A stretch of 17,539 nucleotides of DNA, from assembly GCA_041487355.1 (NCBI GenBank), contig JBGPND010000099.1, forward strand, positions 1-17,539, given 5' to 3'. This DNA is from JAMXLO01 sp041487355 (lineage in GTDB: Bacteria; Pseudomonadota; Alphaproteobacteria; Acetobacterales; Acetobacteraceae). Shown here piece by piece: positions 1 through 8,330 of this stretch. A program made the translations under genes and the position numbers. A model generated the notes under the pieces. It was given only the letters and a program-made list of their open reading frames with translations, was not told the DNA's origin and did not search any database. Numbering within the stretch: position 1 is the stretch's first letter; every line of letters begins with the position of its first letter.

Positions 1-776
1 ACGGTGACCAGGATCAGGATGATGATGAACGACACCTCGTCCCAGTAGCGCACCTTGATCCGTTCGGCGATCTGCAGACCGATGCCGCCTGCGCCGACCA
101 CGCCAAGGATCGCCGCGCTGCGCGTGTTGCTCTCGAAGCTGTAGAGTGTCTGCGCCAGCAGCACCGGCAAGACCTGGGGCAGCAGGCCGTAGCGGATCGC
201 CAGCAGGCGCGAACCGCCGGCCGCCTCCACCGCCTCCTTCTGGCCCGGATCGGCATTCTCGATCGCCTCCGCGAACAGCTTGGCCAGCACGCAGACATCC
301 GCCGCGGCGATCGCCAGCACGCCGGCGAGCGGCCCCAGCCCTACGGCGCGCACGAAGGCCAGCGCCCAGATGAGCTGATCCACGCCGCGGAATCCGTCGA
401 ACACGCGGCGGATCGAGAAATGCGCCAGCGCGTTCACCAGCACGTTGCGCGCGCCGAGGAAGCCCAGCGGCACGGCGATCACCGCGGCGACGAACGTGCC
501 GAGGAATGCCATCGCCACGCTCTCCGCCAGGCCTTGCAGAATGTCCTGCCATTGCGCGCCGGGGCTCGGCGGGATCATCTGGCGCAGGATGACAAACAAA
601 CCGGAGACGCCGCGGGACAGCCGCGCCGGCGTGATGTCGAACCAGACGCATAGCGCCACGAGCCATGCGACGAACAGCAGCGCGCAAACGACCCACACGG
701 CGCGCACGAGGGGCGAGGGGCCGAACGCCAGCGGCCAACGGGCACGGACACGCGCGATGTCTGCCGCGGCGATCAC
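1..776 (-). CDS. phnE: Phosphonate-type ABC transporter permease PhnE, second copy (3' end beyond window)
   Basis: An inner-membrane permease subunit of a phosphonate/phosphite-type ABC importer. The frame stays open from a GTG at 776 to the window edge, giving about 258 residues without the C-terminus. A membrane segment lies near residues 26-46. The middle carries FRGVDQLIWALAFVRAVGLGPLAG, written here only as its two cores FRGVDQLIWALAF and GLGPLAG, which match the PhnE signature also present in the upstream permease. The EAA loop that contacts the ATPase is visible as EAVEAAGGSRLLAIRYGLLP, followed by VVGAGGIG. The GTG directly abuts the TGA of the preceding permease, and a G-rich tract (AGGGTGGG) in that gene's end can serve as ribosome binding site. 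Two non-identical PhnE copies in tandem are common for this transporter and probably form a heterodimeric channel. The exact substrate (phosphonate, phosphite or other) cannot be read from sequence. Confidence 0.88.
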   Translation of the reverse strand, partial: MIAAADIARVRARWPLAFGPSPLVRAVWVVCALLFVAWLVALCVWFDITPARLSRGVSGLFVILRQMIPPSPGAQWQDILQGLAESVAMAFLGTFVAAVIAVPLGFLGARNVLVNALAHFSIRRVFDGFRGVDQLIWALAFVRAVGLGPLAGVLAIAAADVCVLAKLFAEAIENADPGQKEAVEAAGGSRLLAIRYGLLPQVLPVLLAQTLYSFESNTRSAAILGVVGAGGIGLQIAERIKVRYWDEVSFIIILILVT

Positions 777-1646
777 TCAACCCACCCTGCCGATGGCAGT
801 TGTGCGCAGTCGCTCGGAGGTCAGGTCGATCAGGCTCACCGCCGCGATGATCAGCACGATGATCGCGCCGATCTCCTGGTAGTAGTTGAAGCTGATCACC
901 GAATAGAGCTCCTGGCCGATGCCGCCGGCGCCGACGAAGCCGATTACCGTGGCGCCGCGCACATTGATCTCGAAGCGCAGCAGCACGTAGGAGAGAAAAT
1001 TCGGCAGCACCTGCGGCAGAATGGCGAAGCGCACCGCATGCGCCCAGGTGCCGCCGACGGCGCGCACCGCTTCCCAGGGGCGCATGTCGGCATTCTCCAC
1101 CACCTCGGCGAACAGTTTCCCCAGTGCCCCCACCGTATGCAGCGCGATAGCCAGAATCCCCGCCAGCGGGCCGACGCCGAAGGTCCACACCAGGATCAGC
1201 GCGTAGACGATGTCCGGAACGCCGCGGAACAATTCGAGCATGCGGCGGAAGGCGAAGTGCACCGCGCGGTTCGGCGCCAGATTGGCCGCCGCCGGGAAAC
1301 ACAGCAGCGTCGCCAACACGGCACCGCCGAGCGTCGCCAGCGCGGCCATCTGGCTGGTCTCGAACAGCAGCCACAGCCAGAGGTCCAGCCGGTACATCCA
1401 GTAGGCGAGCGAGCCCTGCGTATGCGTGTTGCCGAACAGCACGGGCAGTCGCAGATCGGGCACCAGCTTGACCAGGTACTCGCCGATCCGTGGCGCGCCG
1501 GCGAGCAGCGACGAAGGATAGACCTCCGACACCCAGCCCGAGAGAAGCAGCGCCGCGCACAGCACCGCGCCGCCGCCAAGACCGGCGACGAGCCGCGCGC
1601 GCCGGCGTGCCTGGAATGCGGCCTCCAGTGCGGCGGTGGCAGCCAC
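777..1646 (-). CDS. phnE: Phosphonate-type ABC transporter permease PhnE, first copy
   Basis: A 289-residue inner-membrane permease, normal length for the PhnE family. Hydrophobic segments appear near residues 20-40, 98-118, 145-170 and 245-275. Family signatures are FRGVPDIVYALILVW, GVGPLAGILAIA, the EAA loop EAVRAVGGTWAHAVRF, and FVGAGGIGQEL near the C-terminus. The same motif order occurs in the downstream gene, so the two permeases are paralogues and likely partners. The start lies just 5 bases beyond the stop of the phnD-like gene, so the genes are surely co-transcribed. It would pass a bound phosphorus oxyanion or phosphonate delivered by the PhnD protein. The ATPase (PhnC) needed to power it is not in the window. 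Confidence 0.9.
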   Translation of the reverse strand: MAATAALEAAFQARRRARLVAGLGGGAVLCAALLLSGWVSEVYPSSLLAGAPRIGEYLVKLVPDLRLPVLFGNTHTQGSLAYWMYRLDLWLWLLFETSQMAALATLGGAVLATLLCFPAAANLAPNRAVHFAFRRMLELFRGVPDIVYALILVWTFGVGPLAGILAIALHTVGALGKLFAEVVENADMRPWEAVRAVGGTWAHAVRFAILPQVLPNFLSYVLLRFEINVRGATVIGFVGAGGIGQELYSVISFNYYQEIGAIIVLIIAAVSLIDLTSERLRTTAIGRVG

Positions 1647-1651
1647 GTCGA

Positions 1652-2608
1652 TCAGCGACGCCGGCGCTGCGCCGCCTCCTGCTGCAGCATGTCGATGAAC
1701 ACCTGGAAGTCCTCGTGCTTCACCGGCACCCAGCCCTTGCCGCTGCCCATGTCGAACGTGTGGTAGATGTCCGGATACGCCTTCGGCAGAGCGAGGTGGA
1801 ACGCCAGCATGTCGGCCTGATAGCTCTCCGGTGTGCTCTTCCGCACCGTCAGCGGGCCGTTCAGGATCGGGCGCGACTTCCAGATGATGCGCAGGTCCTT
1901 CATGTCGAGCATTTTCTTGTCGACCATCATGCGCAGCGTGCCGCGGGTATAGCCCTCCGTCGCATCGCCGATGCCGGAGGTCCAGGTGACGCCGGCGTCG
2001 TACTGTTTGTTGAGCACCGCGACCACGGTCTGCTCATGTCCGCCGGCAAAGCCGGTGCGGCTGAAATACTTCCCGGGTTCCGGATCGATGCCCTGGGCGC
2101 GGAATTCGGCACGCGGAATGAGATAGCCCGAGGCGCTGTTCGGGTCCGCCCAGGCGAGCGAATGCCCCTTCATGTCGGCGAGCGAATGGATGCCGCTGTC
2201 GGCGCGGGTATACAGCATGGCTACGTAGGAGGTGCTGCCGTCCTGCTCCTGCGTCACCACCAGTGGCACGACGTCGCCATTGCTTTCCAGCCAGGCGGAC
2301 GCATAGGCGGCCGGGCTCATATACGCTGTCTCGAGCTGCTTGGCGGCGAAGGCCTGGATCACCCCGGCATAGTCGGCGGCGACCAGCAGCTTGATCGGCA
2401 CCTCGAAGGTGGTCTCCATCAGCTTCTTGTAGCCGTCCACGCGGGCCAGCCGGTCGGCGTCGTTCTCCCCGCCGAGCAACCCCACGCGCATGACCGGAAT
2501 GTCCTTGGCCCAGTCGCGCTTGCCGGGCTTGGGCATCTCTTGCGCCGAGGCCGAGCGGGCCAGCAGTAGTGCGCCCAGCCCCGTCGTCGCGCCGCGTCGT
2601 GTGATCAT
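1652..2608 (-). CDS. phnD: Phosphonate/phosphite ABC transporter substrate-binding protein (PhnD family)
   Basis: A periplasmic solute-binding protein of about 318 residues that captures the substrate for the two PhnE permeases. The N-terminus TRRGATTGLGALLLARSASA is an export signal with a twin-arginine-like start and a probable cleavage after ASA. Mature features typical of PhnD-type proteins include MRVGLLGGENDADRL, the AYMSPAAYASA segment, SLADMKGHSLAWADPNSASG, and the TGFAGGHEQTVVAV and DAGVTW stretches. An in-frame ATG exists 18 bases upstream (2626), but a GGGAAGAGAG tract lies between the two and is well placed to serve the ATG at 2608, so I chose that one. It is the first gene of the operon and is divergent from the GST-like gene. 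A strongly basic C-terminus (QRRRR) is unusual but harmless. Substrate specificity within the family is not determinable here. Confidence 0.9.
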   Translation of the reverse strand: MITRRGATTGLGALLLARSASAQEMPKPGKRDWAKDIPVMRVGLLGGENDADRLARVDGYKKLMETTFEVPIKLLVAADYAGVIQAFAAKQLETAYMSPAAYASAWLESNGDVVPLVVTQEQDGSTSYVAMLYTRADSGIHSLADMKGHSLAWADPNSASGYLIPRAEFRAQGIDPEPGKYFSRTGFAGGHEQTVVAVLNKQYDAGVTWTSGIGDATEGYTRGTLRMMVDKKMLDMKDLRIIWKSRPILNGPLTVRKSTPESYQADMLAFHLALPKAYPDIYHTFDMGSGKGWVPVKHEDFQVFIDMLQQEAAQRRRR

Positions 2609-2889
2609 CGACTCTCTTCCCTTCATCGCGTTCCGGCCAGCCTAGAGCCTTGTCAGTCTGACAGAGGAGGCATCGCGCTCTGCCGAAGCGATCCACCCTG
2701 TCATTGCGAGGAGCGCAGCGACGCGGCAATCTCCATCCAAGTGCGTACCTGGCTGGAGATTGCCGCGTCGCGGCGCTCCTCGCAATGACAGCGAGGCGGC
2801 GCGATTGCAGCTCAGTCATCCCGACGATGCTCTAGCGCATGGCTGTCCGCGTGCTAACGTCCCGGCCGCACCACGGGGGAAAACACGCC
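2609..2889. promoter_or_regulatory. Divergent intergenic region between phnD and the GST-like gene
   Basis: This 281-base gap must hold the promoters of both the minus-strand phn operon and the plus-strand GST-like gene. I cannot point to convincing -35/-10 boxes. A phosphate-control (Pho box) site would be expected for a phosphonate importer, but I could not identify one. Most of the gap is taken by the palindromic repeat at 2700-2789. A purine-rich GGGGGA at about 2876-2881 is the ribosome binding site of the GST-like gene. Confidence 0.4.
2700..2789. repeat. Palindromic intergenic repeat, 36-bp arms
   Basis: The left arm at 2700-2735 (begins GTCATTGCGAGGAGCG) and the right arm at 2754-2789 (ends CGCTCCTCGCAATGAC) are reverse complements at 35 of 36 positions, separated by an 18-base loop. 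As RNA or single-stranded DNA this would form a very stable hairpin. The core CATTGCGAGGAGCG...GCGGCAAT resembles, from memory, a dispersed palindromic repeat seen in many alphaproteobacteria and other bacteria. No transposase is attached, so it may be a REP/MITE-like element. Lying between divergent promoters, it is unlikely to act as a simple terminator. Confidence 0.9.
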
Positions 2890-3501
2890 ATGCTGCTGTA
2901 CAATTCGGTCGGTCCAAATCCGAAGGTCGTGCGCATGTTCACGGCCGAGCGCGGCATCGACATCCCGCGCGTCGAGGTCGACTTGCGCGGCGGCGAGAAC
3001 CGGCGCGAACCCTATCTGGCGAAGAATCCCTCCGGCCAGTGTCCGGCGCTTGAGCTGGACGATGGCACGATCCTCGCGGAGATCACCGCGATCTGCGAGT
3101 ACCTCGACGAGAAGTATCCCGGCCCGTCGCTGATCGGCAGCACGCCGGAACAGCGCGCCGAGACCCGCATGTGGTCGCGGCGCATCGACCTCAACATCCT
3201 CGAACCGATGGCGAACGGCTTCCGCTACAGCGACGGTCTGAAGCTGTTCCAGGACCGCATCCACTGCATCCCCGCCGCCGCCGGCGATCTGAAGCAGATC
3301 GCGCAGGAGAAGCTGACCTGGCTGGACGGGTTGATGGCGGGCAGGCAGTTCGTCTGCGGCGATCGGCTGACGCTGGCCGACATCCTGCTGTTCGCGTTCC
3401 TGGATTTCTTCAATGGCGTCCGCCAGCCAATCAACCAGGACAACAAGAACATCGTCGCCTGGCATGCGCGCATGAAGGCGCGCCCCAGCGCCGAGGCCTG
3501 A
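2890..3501 (+). CDS. Glutathione S-transferase family protein
   Basis: A cytosolic 203-residue protein with the two-domain GST layout and normal family length. The N-terminal thioredoxin-like half starts MLLYNSVGPNPKVVRMF, with PSGQCPALELDDG (the cis-proline loop) and AEITAICEYLDEKYP, where E and T sit at the usual glutathione-binding position. The helical C-terminal half contains GDRLTLADILLFAFLDF, the conserved N-capping box region with its buried Asp. A longer frame opens 51 bases upstream, but the ATG at 2890 has GGGGGA 8-9 bases ahead and starts exactly at the first beta strand. GSTs conjugate or reduce electrophiles with glutathione; the class and substrate cannot be assigned. It stands alone, divergent from phnD and convergent with the MFS gene 45 bases away. 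Confidence 0.9.
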   Translation: MLLYNSVGPNPKVVRMFTAERGIDIPRVEVDLRGGENRREPYLAKNPSGQCPALELDDGTILAEITAICEYLDEKYPGPSLIGSTPEQRAETRMWSRRIDLNILEPMANGFRYSDGLKLFQDRIHCIPAAAGDLKQIAQEKLTWLDGLMAGRQFVCGDRLTLADILLFAFLDFFNGVRQPINQDNKNIVAWHARMKARPSAEA

Positions 3502-3546
3502 CCCCCGGATCAACTCCAGGGTCGGCGGCAGGCCGAGGACGGCGCG

Positions 3547-4758
3547 CTATTCTGCCGGGACGGTCGCGGCAGGCGCCTGTCGCGAGACCGAACGTGCGGT
3601 GCCGACGCAGAGCAGACTCGCGAGCAGCAGCACGGCGACCAGGACGAGAATAAACTCGGGGTGGCCGCGGTCGATCAGGAAGCCGAACGGCACCGGCGTG
3701 AGCGCGGAGCCGAGCGGCAGGCCGGCGCTGACGAAGCCGAACACCTTGCCGATCTGGCCCGGCGGTGCGGCGTCCTGCAGCATGACGTCGCGCGGCGTGC
3801 GGCTGGCGCCCAGCGCCAGGCCGGAGGCGAACATCAACGCGATGACAAACAGGCCGGGCACGGTGAGCCAGTTGACCATCAGGGTCAGCATTGCCGAGAC
3901 TATCGTCAGCACGACAGCGAAGGTCAGGACGTGCCGCTTGTAGGTGTCGGCGAACCAGCCGCCGACCAGTACGCCGACCGTCGAGCCTGCCATGTAGCCG
4001 GTCAGCGCGGAGGAGGCAACTTCCAGCGTCATCCCCTTCACCGCGTGCAGCACGGTGATCAGCCAGGACTGCACCCCGGCGCCGGCCATCGAGCCCAGCA
4101 GGAAGAAGCCGAAGAACAGCAGCATGGTGCGGCTCATCAGCAGCTCGCGGCCGGAGAGCTTTGGCCCAGCGTGCCTGGGCTCATGGCGCACCTGCTCGTT
4201 CAGGATGCCGCTCTGCAGCAGGATGGAGACCACCACGGGGACGCCCAGCAGGCCGACCAGGATCAGGCTGTTCCGCCAGCCGATCGCCACCATAAGCAAT
4301 GCCATGACCGGCGGTCCGGCCGAGAAGCCGAGATTGCCGCTGAATGTGTGCAGCGCGAAGGAGCGGCCCATGCGGTCCTTGTCGACCGAGCCCGACAGGA
4401 TCGCGTAGTCGGCCGGATGGACCACCGAGTTGCCGATGCCGGACAGCGTCGCCAGCGCCAGGATCTGCCAGAAGCTGGTGGCCAGCCCCATGGCGGCGAT
4501 GGATAGCGACATCAGCAGGGCGCCGCCGACCAGATAGGGGCGCGCGCCGTGGCGGTCCACCAGGAAGCCGACGGGTGTCTGCAGGATGGCGGTGGTGCCG
4601 GACATCAGCGCGACGGTGAGGCCGAGTTCGGCGAAGCTGACGTCGAAGGCGCTCTGCCAGGCGAGGAATACCGGCGGCAGGCACAGCACGTAGAAGTGCG
4701 ACAGGAAGTGGCCGTTGCCAATCAGCAGATTGACCCGGGTGCTGCGGCTCAGAGCCAT
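3547..4758 (-). CDS. Major facilitator superfamily transporter
   Basis: A 403-residue inner-membrane transporter, the usual MFS length, with roughly twelve hydrophobic segments spread over the chain. The loop 2-3 signature is present as GFLVDRHGARPYLVGG, and a related GFLIDRGHPEFILV occurs late in the second half, consistent with the two-fold repeat of MFS proteins. VDKDRMGRSFALHTFSGNLG is a typical cytoplasmic loop. I placed the start at 4758 (MALSRSTRVNLL), with GGAG ten bases ahead, because the 16 extra residues of the longer frame are basic and unlike an MFS N-terminus. The substrate is unknown; the protein looks like the drug/metabolite efflux-type MFS proteins. It is monocistronic as far as can be seen, lying 89 bases downstream of the brn-associated small gene on the same strand. 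Confidence 0.9.
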   Translation of the reverse strand: MALSRSTRVNLLIGNGHFLSHFYVLCLPPVFLAWQSAFDVSFAELGLTVALMSGTTAILQTPVGFLVDRHGARPYLVGGALLMSLSIAAMGLATSFWQILALATLSGIGNSVVHPADYAILSGSVDKDRMGRSFALHTFSGNLGFSAGPPVMALLMVAIGWRNSLILVGLLGVPVVVSILLQSGILNEQVRHEPRHAGPKLSGRELLMSRTMLLFFGFFLLGSMAGAGVQSWLITVLHAVKGMTLEVASSALTGYMAGSTVGVLVGGWFADTYKRHVLTFAVVLTIVSAMLTLMVNWLTVPGLFVIALMFASGLALGASRTPRDVMLQDAAPPGQIGKVFGFVSAGLPLGSALTPVPFGFLIDRGHPEFILVLVAVLLLASLLCVGTARSVSRQAPAATVPAE

Positions 4759-4847
4759 CGTACGGCGTCTCCGGGAGGCGGACACAAGATGCGGTGGTGG
4801 TCCCATCGCGTCAACCAGCGGGCTCCTCGCTCTCGTTCTTGTTTCGG

Positions 4848-5051
4848 TTATTTCTCAACGACTTCGCTGCCAACGTCTGGTCCCCAGTCGTAAGCGCCAG
4901 CGTACATGGCCCGCCATTTGTCCCGGCTGCGTCCCCGGAACAACGCCTCCAGCATGGAATGCGACGCAGCGCGGCGGCGGGCAATCTCGCGGCCATCTGT
5001 CTCGGTTGAAGGCCCCTCAAGATCGTCGGTGGTGACGGGTCGCCGGGTCAT
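4848..5051 (-). CDS. Small protein of unknown function, third gene of the brnTA operon
   Basis: This encodes 67 residues starting MTRRPVTTDDLEGPS and ending DWGPDVGSEVVEK. Its ATG overlaps the brnA stop in an ATGA arrangement (5048-5051), a classic sign of translational coupling. The composition is strongly charged, with a basic middle (REIARRR) and the segment SMLEALFRGRSRDKWRAMYAGA, written here as its core LFRGRSRDKWRAMYAGA, which predicts an amphipathic helix. There is no membrane segment or signal peptide. I do not recognise a named family; the ending AYDWGPDVG has the feel of a conserved motif in small alphaproteobacterial proteins, but that is an impression. Context suggests a role with the toxin-antitoxin pair, or a passenger gene. 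It is well below typical gene length, so confidence rests on the coupling and natural codon use. Confidence 0.7.
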   Translation of the reverse strand: MTRRPVTTDDLEGPSTETDGREIARRRAASHSMLEALFRGRSRDKWRAMYAGAYDWGPDVGSEVVEK

Positions 5052-5332
5052 TGCCGTGATCCGCGGTTGGTGTGGGCTTCCATGTACGACCGCAGCACTG
5101 CATTCATCCGGGTAAGATGACCGCGCCCCTGCGCCTTGAACCAAGCCAGGACATCGGTATCGATACGCAGGTGCACAGAGGATTTCCCGTGCGGCATGAC
5201 CACGCGAGCGTCGCGCCAGAAATCCTCCTCTACCGGGCGGACGGGTGCGTTCGGACGCGTCTCGGTCTCGCCCCTGGCTCGGTGACTCTCAAGCTCCTCG
5301 AGCGAGTATCGCCTGATATCTTCTCTTGCCAT
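5048..5332 (-). CDS. brnA: BrnA-family antitoxin
   Basis: The 94-residue antitoxin of a BrnT/BrnA type II system. BrnA binds and neutralises BrnT and, with it, represses its own promoter. The N-terminal half (MAREDIRRYSLEELESHRAR, then PVRPVEEDFWRDARVV) is the part that wraps the toxin in the family. The C-terminal half KSSVHLRIDTDVLAWFKAQG plus TRMNAVLRSYMEAH is the ribbon-helix-helix DNA-binding region. Two nearby ATGs (5338 and 5332) are possible; 5332 is chosen because the GGAAGGTGG tract is better spaced from it. It overlaps the end of brnT by 44 bases in another frame and is itself overlapped by the next gene by 4 bases. Confidence 0.92.
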   Translation of the reverse strand: MAREDIRRYSLEELESHRARGETETRPNAPVRPVEEDFWRDARVVMPHGKSSVHLRIDTDVLAWFKAQGRGHLTRMNAVLRSYMEAHTNRGSRQ

Positions 5333-5576
5333 TCTCATCCACCTTCCCGGCGCTGATGATCCGGCGGTTCCGCCCGCGCCACATGAATGCGACCAAAAAA
5401 CAGTCATCGTTTACGTGCCCGAGCGCACGCAGCCGTCGTTCGCCGTAGTCAGCGCGCCTATCCTCTGCTTCCAGGACCGGATTCCGGAAGATCAGGGCAG
5501 CATCCGCGAAGTCGACACCGTGTTCTGCCAGATTACTGCGGCGCTTCTTCTCATCCCATTCGATGCCGTACGGCAT
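5289..5576 (-). CDS. brnT: BrnT-family ribonuclease toxin
   Basis: This 95-residue protein is the toxin of a type II toxin-antitoxin pair (DUF497, BrnT). The family has a RelE-like fold and cleaves RNA. Visible family features are IEWDEKKRRSNLAEHGVDF at the N-terminus, a central GERRLRALGHV, and the C-terminal RRIISAGKVDENGKRRY, which holds the arginine/lysine-rich catalytic end. Length and motif order match an intact toxin. The gene order (toxin first, then antitoxin, with long overlap) is typical of BrnTA. No clear Shine-Dalgarno precedes the ATG at 5576, so expression may be weak. It lies 78 bases beyond ppdK on the same strand. Confidence 0.93.
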   Translation of the reverse strand: MPYGIEWDEKKRRSNLAEHGVDFADAALIFRNPVLEAEDRRADYGERRLRALGHVNDDCFLVAFMWRGRNRRIISAGKVDENGKRRYQAILARGA

Positions 5577-5604
5577 GGGTACACGAATGTGTCCACAATG
5601 TCAA
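5577..5604 (-). promoter_or_regulatory. Possible brnTA control region (TTGACA box and short palindrome)
   Basis: Upstream of brnT, reading the minus strand, a perfect -35-like TTGACA lies at 5604-5599. Seventeen bases on there is only a poor -10 match (TACCCA) that would touch the start codon. The plus-strand sequence ACACGAATGTGT at 5581-5592 has ACAC/GTGT arms and could be an operator half-site pair for BrnA, whose family autoregulates. This is a weak call; the true promoter may lie elsewhere, or the operon may be reached by read-through from ppdK. Confidence 0.25.
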
Positions 5605-5633
5605 AGCGCGAGGCACGGCGTCGGCGGGATGTT

Positions 5634-5651
5634 CCGGCCCGACGGGACCGG
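5634..5651 (-). terminator. Possible hairpin just after ppdK
   Basis: Three bases past the ppdK stop, the minus strand reads CCGGTCCCGTCGGGCCGG, able to fold into a 7-bp GC-rich stem (one G-U pair) with a four-base loop. No T-run follows, so it is at best an imperfect intrinsic terminator or a 3'-end stabiliser. Confidence 0.3.
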
Positions 5652-5654
5652 TGG

Positions 5655-8324
<2,670 letters not shown>

Positions 8325-8330
8325 GGCAAT

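Noticed and set aside
2700..2789. Palindrome as a CRISPR repeat or intrinsic terminator
   Set aside because: Only one inverted pair with no spaced direct repeats, and it lies between divergent gene starts rather than after a gene end.
2034..2819. A 261-codon minus-strand frame reading through the palindrome into phnD
   Set aside because: It is in a different frame from phnD, and its N-terminal part is a translation of the palindromic repeat.
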